DNA of 64,000 nucleotides, from positions 4,054,273 to 4,118,272 of the forward strand of contig RPFO01000667.1 in the NCBI GenBank assembly GCA_009746045.1, written 5' to 3'. Positions 41,573-51,094 of this stretch are shown one piece after another (positions within the stretch are counted from its first letter, which is position 1; each line of letters begins with the position of its first letter). A model generated the notes under the pieces. It saw only the letters and a list, made by a program, of their open reading frames with translations, did no database searches and was not told the DNA's origin. The stretch comes from Mesostigma viride. Its lineage: Eukaryota > Streptophyta > Mesostigmatophyceae > Mesostigmatales > Mesostigmataceae. The position numbers and the translations under genes were made by a program.

Positions 41573-43883
41573 ATGACCGAGCCTACCCCTCCGGCTGAGA
41601 GCCCGCTGCCGTCCCTGCCCCTACCGGACCCTGAGCTGTATTTCGAGGCCCTTCCGGGCCGTTGGGTGTCGCGATCATGTTACCGGGGTGGCGTTGTGCA
41701 GCCGGCCCTTCAGGCCCAACATGCGAGCTTAGTCAGGGCGGCCCTCTTCGGGGTCACGTGGTATGGTCCTTCCCCTGATGAGCCGCACCAGCTTGTCCTG
41801 CACGGTTTCGATGATGCCGGACACTGTTTGTTGGGGTGTGGTTCCAGCTGTCCCGCCTTGGGGCAGATAGATGCGGTTCTCCGGTGTTGCCGTGTGTTCT
41901 CCTACCTCTCCACTCCTGTGGGCCGTACCTGCCTACGGGAGGTGTTCCCGTGGCTTCCAGCTGAGGGTGATGCTGAGGTAGACGAGAACCCCTGCGACCT
42001 TTTACGGGCCGTAGAGTTCATGGAGATAGCTGATCAGTCGGCGGGACTAGCGGTTAGTGGTCCTACCCCTTCGGGCGCCCCAGCTGAGGTACATTATACT
42101 CCAGATTATTCTGCCTCGAGCGCTGCGTCCGCCTCCTCGGTGTCTGTCCCTCCCTCTCCGGTCCCGTCGTCCCCTCGGTCGACCCGGGATGTCGCAGTGG
42201 AGCCTACCCCTTCGGGTTTGCCTGATCCTCTTTCGGCGACGGTCTCGGCTATGCAGGCTCAGATCCAGTCTTTGACCACGGCGTTTGGGGCCTTCCTTGC
42301 GGCCCAGGCGCAGGTCCCGGCCACGCCGGCTGGATCCGCGCCCCCTACCCCTTCTGTCGCCCCGGCGACTACGGCTTCGCCCGCGCCCCCGCCTGCGCCC
42401 GCGGTCGCTGTGGTTCCGGCGGCTCCTGCGACTCCTGCTGCCTCTGCGCCTGTCACCGCTCTACCTGCGCCTACGCGGGAGTCTCCTGCCCCTGTTAGCT
42501 CGCCCTCCGTCGCTGCTTCCGAGCCTCCTCCCGCTCAGGCGCAGACGTCGCGGGGTTTCTTTGGCGATACTAGCGGCTTCCCAGACTTTGGGAGGGTGGT
42601 CCTCCGCAGAGGATTCCGGTTCCTGACTGGGGCCTGGATGGTAGTCAATCTTATGCAGGACTGCCTGTCCCTACGGGCCCCATTTTCAACATGTGGCCTG
42701 AGGGTGCACCGGCAACGGAGACCGGCGCGCCTGCGTCGTTGGTGGGTCCGTCACGGCCCTCTCTGGCTTCAGGTCCGGCGCGACCTCCTGTTTTACCAGT
42801 GCCCCCTGCGTCGGTGTCGGCTCCTGCCCCTGCGTCAGCCCCTGCTCCGGTCCCTCCTCCTTCGGCCTCGCGGTCTTGGCCGCGGTTGTTCGGTCCACCG
42901 GTCAGGATCCTCGCGCCACCCGCGCTGCCGATTCCCTCAGGGAGTTGTCCCAGGGTGATCGGGACAGGGCTCCTTCTGTGGTGCACGCGACGCCGGAGTC
43001 GCGTGACACGCCCATTCCGGGGTATGGTATGTCCGCACTCGCCTGCCGACAGTGTGACCTGCCGCGCGCCTCTGCTGAGCTTGCCATCTCTCCCATGTCC
43101 TATGGGTTCTCCCAGGTGTGTCGGGCGCCCCGGGATCGTGGCCTACCCATTGAGACTGATCGGCCTCCGTTCGACATGGTTATTTTAGCTGATCCGGTGT
43201 TCGAGGGTGAGATCCTGGTCCGGCGCGTCCTGTATCGCTGGGCGAGGCGCCACAACGACTTGGACACCTACGGTGGGTTTCAGTGGGCTTACCCTCCCCC
43301 TCTGGGCATTATGGCTTCGGATGCCCTTACAGTAGAGTTTCCTGCGGTGCCGGGTGCGGCGTACACTACGGTCCTCCAGCCCATCCTTGAGTGGGATGCC
43401 CGCCGCCCGGCGCCTATCCCGGGCCAGGGTCTAGACTCCCGCGGTCACCCTCCTCCTCGTGCCAGCGACTACCTAGAGACATTCGGGTCGCGACAGTGTG
43501 TTCGTCGGTGGCGCTCCCGCGAGGTTCGGCACATCCGGTTGTGGCCGTCCAACGTGGAGCCCCTGGTGGACCTGTTCTTCCCGACGGGTCTGCGCCCTCG
43601 GATTCGGTATCATTGCCTCCTCCTGCGGGCCCTTTGCCTGATCGCGGTAGAGCCTTTCCTTCGCCTCTTTGCCTGTGGCTTTCTGGACTGGGCCCGTGGC
43701 CAGGTCGTCCTCACGCAGCATAGGTATTACTGGGCCTTCCTGGGCCTCTTTCCTGACGGCGTGTGGGCCGATGTTTTCCTCACTGTAGATAGGCATGACA
43801 ATGTTGAGGATGTGGCTCACTACCAGGCCTACCTGGAGGTCCTGCTGGCCTCTCGTGGCACTTACCAGACGGATGGCCACTAG
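41573..43883 (+). other. Accessory coding region downstream of pol
   Basis: Between the pol stop and the 3' LTR lie about 2.3 kb with strong coding character in overlapping frames. An ATG at 41573 opens a product starting MTEPTPPAESPLPSLPLPDP, with a Cys-containing globular part (HCLLGCGSSCPALGQIDAVL) and a long Pro/Ala-rich linker after a short helix (SATVSAMQAQIQSLTTAFGA). The last kilobase reads as a globular protein with QCVRRWRSREVRHIRLWPSN and YYWAFLGLFPDGVWADVF. I recognise no family: not envelope-like, with no signal peptide or membrane anchor seen. The region is present only in the young copy within this window. Confidence 0.55.
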
Positions 43884-44249
43884 ATAGAGGGCCTTAGGCC
43901 CGACCTGAGGGTGTTGTCCCTCCGGTATGTAGAGTCGCCCTCATATTCTGGCCAGTTGGTTGGCTGTTCTTGGTCCTTAGCGCTGATGTGTTTACTCTGT
44001 GTGTCCTGCCCAGTGCCGTCCCCCCCGGCCAGGACTCCGTTCCAGGCAGTTAGGGGAACCTACCACCAGGCTTGGTGCTGGCTAACCCTACACCACCCGG
44101 CGTGGTGGTGGAGACCGTGTGAACTATTGGTGCTTTGTATCTGGGATGGTCTATCGATTGTGTTGGTGTGTGCTGGGTGCGTTAGGATTATTTTCCTACC
44201 CCTCTGGTTCCCTCCTCTCTGCGTAGGGAGAGGGCTCCCTACCTTTTGT

Positions 44250-44260
44250 GGGGGGGGAGG
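44250..44260 (+). other. 3' polypurine tract
   Basis: GGGGGGGGAGG lies immediately before the 3' LTR, the expected position of the plus-strand primer. The same core occurs at 37343 and 39813 inside the element. Confidence 0.8.
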
Positions 44261-44832
44261 TGTTACGTCGCGTAACAATTCGTTGTAGTTACGGACGTAA
44301 ATTAGGTCCTTGGCCTCGGTTGTTCCTAGGTTACGTGCAGTTCTAGTTTGGACATGATTGTCCCCGTAACAGTACTGTGGTATAGTGGGTGCCTTTGGGC
44401 GCCGCGCCGCGTACTATATTAGTGGTCCTTATCCTTTTGTAGAATGTAGTGGACAGGCGTGCATCTGTGCACCTGCTTGTGTTTCTGTGTTTCTGCAGGC
44501 GAGGGCCAGGTCGGCCCGAGCCTGTTGGACCGTTGGTGACCATTTATGCACGTTCCACTCCTTGTGTGGTCACTCGGCGTGTGTTAAGTGAATTGACACA
44601 TTTAGGCTTGGGTCACGGCAGTGTAGTTGTGTTTCCTTCCTCTATTCCTGGAGTAAACGGGTTTTGGTAAATGGTTGTATGGCGTATTATAGCAACACTT
44701 ACGTTAATGCATTGAGATCAGCTCCGTCACGTTCGTCTTTCGCCAGAGGGTTAAGTAGAGGAGGTCTGACCAGTTTAGGTAGTATCAGGCCCATTAGAGG
44801 TAGAGGTGGAGGTAGATATCCGCGGCGTAACA
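44261..44832 (+). repeat. 3' LTR of the chromovirus
   Basis: 572 bp, TG...CA, near-identical to the 5' LTR, followed by the target duplication GTTTG. Confidence 0.95.
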
Positions 44833-44837
44833 GTTTG

Positions 44838-45121
44838 CGTCGATTCTAGGGAAGACGAGGCTAGAGGGTAAATAGCCACCGACGATTACCGCGCATAGAA
44901 CGCGCATGCCCTATGCAGCACACGAAGTTTTGGCTAGCACGGTGGGCTGCTTCACCTGCCCACAGCCGGTTTGAGGACTTGCATCCAAGTTACGACCCGA
45001 AATACGACCTTGATGGTGAATTCTTTACAGTAGTGCAGTTCGATCGGCCTTGACGAGGCTATCAAAAGACACCCTGAAGTCCTTCAGCAGGGCTGGGGGT
45101 CGCAAGTTATGGTAACTTAAT
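44838..45121. other. No gene recognised
   Basis: Right flank of the chromovirus; nothing recognised. Confidence 0.4.
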
Positions 45122-45199
45122 GGCTTAAGTTGGGTTCACGCCTTAAGTTGGGTTGACCCCGAGAAACCCCTCGAACCCAACTTAAGGCGTGAATGCCTG
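45122..45199. repeat. Dispersed hairpin element, copy 3
   Basis: In reverse orientation it reads GGCATTCACGCCTTAAGTTG, GGTTCGAGG, a short loop, GGTCAACCCAACTTAAGGCG, closely matching the copy at 5897-5976. Confidence 0.75.
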
Positions 45200-45237
45200 A
45201 CAACTGACTGACTGACACTACTGTCTCTACTGTAGAG

Positions 45238-45664
45238 TACACCGCCCGCATTGGAAGTTTTAACTAAATAATTAGCTTCTGGAAAATGTTCTGGCTGAAA
45301 ACCATTAAAAAAACAAAAGAAAATTAATTAATTAACTCCGGGGGCTGAGGACTGGACTCAACAAACAAACAAACAAAATTAATTAATTAACTCATGTGGG
45401 CTCTGGGTATCACTGACCTCCACTGACTCTAGCCTATGGCCGCCGAAGGGGGGCCGCCGGGCCGGATTACCGGCCGAATTGGGGACGGATAAGTACCCAT
45501 GTGCCTTGAACGGCTGTAGGACAAACAAACAAACAAAAGGTTTTAATTAAATAATAAAAACCCGGGACTCTAACTGGCTCCCCAACAAACAATCCAGGGT
45601 TATTCGTAATGCAAATACGGCAAAAATTGACCCATAATAACAAACTTCCAATGCGGAGGGTGTA
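45238..45664. mobile_element. MITE-like element with TA-flanked inverted ends
   Basis: TACACCGCCCGCATTGGAAG at the left is mirrored by CTTCCAATGCGGAGGGTGTA at the right (about 21 of 24 positions). TA at each end is compatible with a Tc1/mariner-type TA duplication. The interior holds ACAAACAAACAAAC and AATTAATTAA simple repeats and no gene. Presence on the three-base-rich flanks is not conclusive. Confidence 0.5.
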
Positions 45665-45929
45665 ATTTGGCAGAGAGATTTAGCAGAGGCCTGTAGCAGA
45701 GGCCTGAAGGAAGGTGTGATGGTGGTGTGATATCCACGCCTCGAGGCATGGAAGATCGACGTATTGAGCCCGCGGATTAGTTCGTAGATAATAATTAGCA
45801 TTGCCCGACGGCGCTGTTTATACGCACCAGCTCAACAAAGCGCCAAGGGAGCGCTGGATTTGTGCAGTCTGAGAAACAAGAACGCTGTTGCCACGTTACT
45901 GGCGCCATCACATCCTTGTGCGCCAGGGC

Positions 45930-47264
45930 ATGGCGAAACGGCAATTCCAAAGAATGGCAGCTAATGTCTTGAAGAGGGCGGTGAGGTCTTTAGCTCCTCG
46001 CGTCATCGCGGCTGCATCCAAGACCGGAGCACATGCGGGCACGAGTCCATGCGGTTTGCTTGCACTCCAGGCAAGGAGCATGGCAAGCATGGCCCGGACG
46101 CTGGACAAGCTACCGACGAGCACGTCCCTTTTTGTGAATTTGCCGGGAACAAAAGGGCACACTCGAGTGCACGCTGATGAGCATGGCAAAATGACCGTTA
46201 ACGTTGAAAGCGTCCAGGCTGAGCCCGAATCCTACTACAGCCTTCGTGAAATGCATAGCGGTTTGGTTGTCGAGAAAAAGGCACCCGGGCCAGGTCCCGC
46301 CGTGAAAGTCGATGCGCACGTGCCGTCGCACTGTTGCGATGTCAAGGTCGTCTCGTCGGGCCACGTATTCATCTCGGAGCTGACCCAGGCCGACTTGTCC
46401 GTGGCCAGCGGCGGCGGCGATATCAAGATGGGAAAGGTCAAGGCGAATCGGATCGACGCGGCGTCCGGCGGGGGCCGGATCACGGCGGACCAGCTGACCG
46501 GGTCGTGCGAGATCTTCTCCCAGGGAGGCGACGTCCACCTCAAGACTGTGATCGGGACCAAGATGAAGTTTGAATCCGGCGGGGGGAGCCTGAACCTGAG
46601 CTCTCTCTACGGCGAACAGCTGGCGGTCGACTCGGCTGGCGGCCCCGTAATTGTTGAGGTCCTCCACGTCAGCGGACGGAGTGACATCAGCACGTCCGGA
46701 GGTCCTGTCCTGATCGGTGGCATGGACGGCCGCCTCACCGTGACGTCCGGCGGCGGCGACGTGGTCGTCCACATGGACGCCAACGCCAGGGACCTCGAGA
46801 TCATCAGCCAGGGTGGATCCGTCTCGGTCGTCCTCCCCCACACGCACAGCGGCTTTGACGTCCTCATCAAGGCCAAGGGCGGCGTTGATGCGGTACCGCT
46901 CCGCATGGCCAAGCTTTGCAAGGGATGCTCCGCGGACGACTGGGTCGAGGGGTCCCTGGCGCCGTCGACCCCCCTGGGGAGCACCCCAATTTCCGGCAAG
47001 CGTAGCCGCAGCCTGGCCGTCGTCACGGACCCTTCGTACGCGATCCCCGCTGGCAGCAGCGCCAGCGGCAGCGAGGATGCTGCCGGCGAGATGGCTGGTG
47101 ACGTGGCAGAGCTCATGGCGGGTGGCGCCGCGGGGGCACTGCGCGGGTCGCTCCGCATCGATGCGGGCGAGGGCAGCGTGTCGCTTGGGCAGGCCAGCTG
47201 GGGCGACGTCATGGTCGCGCGGTCGGCGAGGAATGAGAAGCGGGCCATGTCCTCGGCCGCGTGA
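45930..47264 (+). CDS. FAM185A-like protein with DUF4097 (adhesin-like) beta-helix repeats
   Basis: The first ATG of the frame is at 45930 (the frame itself is open from 45888); it gives 444 aa without introns. An Arg-rich, Ala-rich N-terminus (MAKRQFQRMAANVLKRAVRS) looks like an organelle targeting peptide. Residues about 130-330 are repeating strands with SGGG turns: LSVASGGGDIKMG, IDAASGGGRITADQL, MKFESGGGSLNLSSLYGEQL, SDISTSGGPVLIGG, LTVTSGGGDVVVHM. This is the pattern of DUF4097/DUF4098 beta-helix proteins and of the FAM185A family (mitochondrial in animals by annotation, role unclear). A Ser/Gly/Ala-rich insert lies at about 355-410, and the fold resumes with SLRIDAGEGSVSLGQASWGD. High third-position GC sets it apart from the neighbouring transposons. 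The minus-strand open frames across it are shadows. Confidence 0.8.
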   Translation: MAKRQFQRMAANVLKRAVRSLAPRVIAAASKTGAHAGTSPCGLLALQARSMASMARTLDKLPTSTSLFVNLPGTKGHTRVHADEHGKMTVNVESVQAEPESYYSLREMHSGLVVEKKAPGPGPAVKVDAHVPSHCCDVKVVSSGHVFISELTQADLSVASGGGDIKMGKVKANRIDAASGGGRITADQLTGSCEIFSQGGDVHLKTVIGTKMKFESGGGSLNLSSLYGEQLAVDSAGGPVIVEVLHVSGRSDISTSGGPVLIGGMDGRLTVTSGGGDVVVHMDANARDLEIISQGGSVSVVLPHTHSGFDVLIKAKGGVDAVPLRMAKLCKGCSADDWVEGSLAPSTPLGSTPISGKRSRSLAVVTDPSYAIPAGSSASGSEDAAGEMAGDVAELMAGGAAGALRGSLRIDAGEGSVSLGQASWGDVMVARSARNEKRAMSSAA

Positions 47265-48250
47265 TGACGGCCCCCGTGGTCCGTTTGTTGATGGCCCTTC
47301 TGGTTCACATGGAAGCGGGCCATGTGCGCGGCCGCATGATGATGACCCCCTTGGCCCCTCTGGTTGACTCATGTAGTGGCATGATGGCCTGTGGTCAGTT
47401 GTTGGCCCCTTTGCTTTGGATCGGTGACCGCGTGATGGCCCCCTCTGGTTGGCTGGTATGTCCGCGTGATGGGCCCCTCTGGTTGGCTGGTATGGCCCTG
47501 ATGACCCCTATGGCACGGTCGTGGCGGACTGAATCAATATTGTTCATGGCCTGTGGTCCGTGGGTGGCCGCGTGGTGATCATGCACCCTGGTTCACCCTG
47601 GCTCCTGGATGGCCGTCCACTCCTCTCCAAGGCAACCCCTGGTCATGGTTGTCAATGGTCATATGGTAAATCATGGTCATTGTGGTCATGATGATCATTG
47701 TGGTCATCAGGGTCATTGTGGTTCTTATCATCAATCATGGTCATCGACCTGGGCCATGATCCACCCGCATGGGTGGGTGCGACCGCGGACTGCGATGGGT
47801 GACGGCTTTGGTTGGGGGCATGGTGGCGGGGCCCTCTGGTGGGACATGGTGGTGGGGCCCCCGAAGAGCTTTGTGGGGCTCTTTGTGTTGGTGGGGAGCC
47901 ATGGTCAATGTGAGTGGCCACGAAGACCCATTAGTGGCCATGGTCACCCCTGTTTGTGTCGATGGCCATGACCAAGCATGGGTGGCCCGGGTGGTGGCCG
48001 TGACTGTCCATAGCTGTTGGCCATGTCGATCGAAAGCACGCATTTGATTGCCTCGATATGGTTGCTGGAGCGTCGTTGATGGCCGTGCCATCGTCGTTGG
48101 AGCTGCCCAAGGTTGGAGGGTTGCTTGACATGCCTGGCGTGAGCTGCGGATGGCCACGTTGGTACCACCGATTGCAGACATAACGCTGATGTTGGTGCCA
48201 TAGGTGGCGGGCTAGGCGTCCATACCGGATTGCTGGCCTGGCTTCTCCAT
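47265..48250. repeat. Degenerate GGCCCCTCTGGTTGGCTGGT and GGTCATTGTGGTCAT repeats
   Basis: Directly after the host gene stop, pieces of its last ~70 bp recur (GAAGCGGGCCATG...GGCCGC.TGATGA). Then come about 300 bp of TGGTCATGAT-type repeats (47640-47730) and diverged GGCCATGG words to about 48130. The region is open in several frames but shows no domain. Confidence 0.6.
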
Positions 48251-49405
48251 ATCTACTAAATGGCTATTCCTTATGTCGCATAACGGTATGTATAGCATGG
48301 GGCCACGATCAATATTACTGATATGCTTCGCTACTTCGCTCCGCCCATCAAATGGTCATATCTGACTAACATAGCTGAATGGCGGGCCTTTCCATTGTAC
48401 AGGAGCATGCTGAGCTATGAGTTTGCAGGCTGCCTGATGCTACCCAATAACACGCCATTCAGTCGCGCCGTTCGGACTTGGCCAGCGGGCTCTCCCAGGC
48501 TACCTATCTCGCATCGCAAGCCACCAGTGAAATGGTGGGATTCTAGTTTGTAGGTCAGGGCGGATCCTGCCGCTTGTTCTCCTGATTCCAGGCGGGCGTC
48601 AGGAGCCTGCATGTGGCCCATGATGGCTGCAGCGGCTCTCTCCCTTTCATCGCGGGATCCAGCAGCTGCTTGTCTGAAGCGGGTGAGCCCACTGCAGCGG
48701 CATTCTCAGTGGCCCGTGCGGGTTGATTGAAGAAGGGTGGCGGGAATGTTGCCGGTGGACCCATGGTTTACTGTGGCGGGTGATGCATGCGCGGAGCTGT
48801 TGACACCGCAGGGTTGGCTGCCACCGTGGCTGTGCACGATTGGTTGAAACATGGGTGCCGCGAGGGCCGGAGGTTCCAACGCTGATAAGCTGCAACAGGA
48901 AGGGGCGCTGGTTGAAGAGAACAGAAAGTGTATTTGAAAGCTAAGCCTATTAAAAACGTTGTCACAGAGGCACGGGGGCTGGGATTATGTCAGGAACCAA
49001 TCCCATTGTAAATAGTGTGCTGGACCGTCCAAGCTCCAATTGCCTTTTTTTTTGCTGCGGAAAATGCTTTCTTTCGCAAGTCCTTGTAAGCTAAGAAGTT
49101 TTGGTAAGTAAATTTAAGCTAAGGATTTGCATTGCTCATGCTGCACCCGATCTTTTGGAGCCTCAACTTTTTCATGAGGCTACGTAGGGGCCTCGATTAG
49201 ATGGGATTAATACCTTGATTGATTAATTAATTAATAGCACGCAGACAGTGTCATTCATTCACGCATTCATTCATTAAATAAATTCTCTCACGCACATCTG
49301 TTGGGAGAGTCATGGGATACCGACTCTTTGAGTAGGTAGCCATCGTACCTGTTTGATGCACAGCAAGGAGGGGGCAAGGGATCCCCCTAAATTCTCTCGT
49401 TACCT
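48251..49405. other. No gene recognised
   Basis: Short frames only. A TTAATTAATTAAT stretch at 49222-49236 and CATTCATTCA repeats near 49250-49272 suggest another LINE tail nearby. Confidence 0.35.
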
Positions 49406-49539
49406 TTGAAAGGCAGGCCACGGGTTCAATTCAACTGCTCACCGGGAGAGTATGGCAAGTACTGCGGGTGCAATAAAGCTTCAACACAGCGAAAGTTGAT
49501 TTCGGATCCAGTAAGGTTGCCCCGAGAGCGCAGCACTCA

Positions 49540-49993
49540 AGTTGTTCATACGCATGATTCTCCATCCATTCGCATGAGACTAGCTGGCACCAAGCCCGCC
49601 CAGCCTGGGCGATATGTCCTCACCTGGCGTGCCCCCGGCCGCGCGCGGCAGGGCCGCCACCCGTGGACTTTTCGTGATAGACTCGGCATGGACATGTGCT
49701 ACACTAGACGTGACGGGCTCACACCCGGGCAGCCTCCTGGTTTGTCTGTAATATGGAGGCAGATGGTGCGCAAGGATAGATGGCCAGTAGTGATGAAGGA
49801 GACCACCCCCAAGCCTGTGGGGGCTCCGCGTGTGACCAAGTATGGCATTCATAGCGATTTGGGCCGCGGTGCCCACACCCCTGTAACTAGGACCTAGATA
49901 GCTTACACCATCCATTCCATCCCATGTTCCCCTCCCACTGAGGACTTATGCTCACGTGACGCAGTCACGTGTCTATTAATTAATTAATTAATG
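49540..49993 (+). mobile_element. LINE 3' end: ORF2 C-terminus, hairpin, TTAAT tail
   Basis: The frame to 49897 encodes RLAGTKPAQPGRYVLTWRAP and LSVIWRQMVRKDRWPVVMKE, homologous to the ends of the LINEs at 14-17 kb (PGR..LTW.GP, W..M..K.RW). After the stop the UTR has the hairpin CACGTGAC-GCA-GTCACGTG (49953-49971) and a TTAAT tail. 5'-truncated. Confidence 0.75.
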
Positions 49994-50020
49994 ATTCTCC
50001 ACCGCTTTCTTTCTGCTCGA

Positions 50021-50217
50021 AGGAGACCACCCCCAAGCCTGTGGGGGCTCCACGTGTGACCAAGTATGGCATTCATAGCGATTCGGGCCGCGGTGCCCAC
50101 ACCCCTGTAACTAGGACCTAGATGGCTTACACCATCCATTCCATCCCATGTTCCCCTCCCACTGAGGACTTATGCTCACGTGACGCAGTCACGTGGCTAT
50201 TAATTAATTCATTAATT
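50021..50217 (+). mobile_element. Second copy of the same LINE 3' end
   Basis: About 197 bp nearly identical to 49799-49993, from GGAGACCACCCCCAAGCCTG to the CACGTGAC hairpin and TTAAT tail. It is a tandem very short insertion or a local duplication. A third, more diverged copy lies at 53277-53445. Confidence 0.8.
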
Positions 50218-50590
50218 CTTTCTGCTCTCGACCATCATCTTGGCGAGATTCAAATGGGCTTTCGTCCTGGGCGCCACACCGTCATGGCCATCTTCGTCGC
50301 ACGCCGTCTCTTCCAGGAAATCGCGCTGCTGCAACCTTGTGAGATTCCTGATCTTTGTCGACTTCATCAAGGCTTTTGATTCTGTCCTCTGGGCCGCTCT
50401 ATGGGCTGTCCTTGCTCGCGCTCGCGTCCCCACTCCCCTGATTACCGTCATCCGCACGCTGTATGAGGGGTCGACCACTTCGGTGCGCACTCAACACGGC
50501 TTTACCCCGCCATGTCCACTGCATGCAGACCGGCCGGGCGTCTGGCAGGGTTGCGTCAGGACTGTCGCCGTACCTGTTGCATGATTATTT
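50218..50590 (+). mobile_element. LINE reverse-transcriptase core fragment (broken)
   Basis: MGFRPGRHTVMAIFVARRLF matches the RT segment before motif A. In the next frame FVDFIKAFDSVLWAALWAVL is RT motif A with its aspartate, followed by TLYEGSTTSVRTQHGF and a GVWQGC motif B near 50540. A frameshift lies near 50330-50345. It is joined to unrelated sequence at about 50590. Confidence 0.8.
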
Positions 50591-50689
50591 TACTGGATTA
50601 TGTTATGCGAAGGGCCGGAATACGAGACCAATGCAAAATGGCTCACGACGGTATTCTGATCAGACACTCCGCAAAGGTGAAAACCTTTG

Positions 50690-50880
50690 CGTTCAGTGCC
50701 AGGCCGCGGAAAACGCGGAAAACGCGATCTGCAAATGAATCCGACCGGAATCGAACTGGGGACCTCTCGCACCAATTTTGCTGACTATAGGACGGACGTC
50801 TCCGGTTACCATGGCATCGCCAACTTACACCTACAGTCATCCGCAAAAGTTCTCCTGTCCGGGGAGTGATGCAAGCCTTT
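50690..50880 (-). repeat. tRNA-like (SINE-like) sequence
   Basis: On the minus strand GTTCGATTCC (50756-50747) matches an RNA polymerase III B box. TATAGTCAGCAAAATTGG (50789-50772) is a loose A box about 16 bp upstream, and GCGAGAGGTCCCC lies between. The arms do not fold into a full tRNA, so this is a tRNA-derived SINE or a relic rather than a working tRNA gene. Confidence 0.4.
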
Positions 50881-51094
50881 CGGATTTGGTACTAGATAAA
50901 TCACTCGAGATCTGTGTGTAGGAGTACTACACACGTGACGGTATGGCTGACGGCGGAGCTCAGATCTTTCGCGTCTGAGCCCCAAATTCAGTCAGATCAC
51001 TTGCATTCGATGCGCCTTTTAAAGACGCACTCGCCAGTACAATCGGTTACGGCTGACACGCAGTATCGAAAAGTTATGCACGTGACAAGCAGCT

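Larger units (their letters stand above)
34043..44832 (+). mobile_element. Ty3/Gypsy LTR retrotransposon (chromovirus), young, 10.8 kb
   Basis: Two 572-bp LTRs (34043-34614 and 44261-44832) start TGTTACGTCG and end GGCGTAACA, flanked by the 5-bp duplication GTTTG (34038-34042 and 44833-44837). I see about two differences between the LTRs, so the insertion is recent. Parts in order: 5' LTR, primer-binding region starting TGGTTCCGGAGG, a leader with small frames, a Cauli_VI-like ORF, gag, pol (protease, RT, RNase H, integrase, chromodomain), a 2.3-kb accessory region, polypurine tract, 3' LTR. Gag and pol look whole; the accessory region is spread over overlapping frames and may hold one or two breaks. 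Confidence 0.95.

Noticed and set aside
34043-44832. Endogenous virus with envelope
   Set aside because: The post-pol region shows no signal peptide, cleavage site or membrane anchor; the chromodomain pol and Ty3/Gypsy layout fit an LTR retrotransposon.
46110-47372. 420-aa minus-strand frame across the FAM185A-like gene
   Set aside because: Shadow of the GC-rich plus-strand gene: no domain, and the codon-position pattern fits the plus strand.
50690-50880. Functional tRNA gene
   Set aside because: The T-arm and acceptor do not pair and no clear anticodon arm forms; kept only as a SINE-like sequence.
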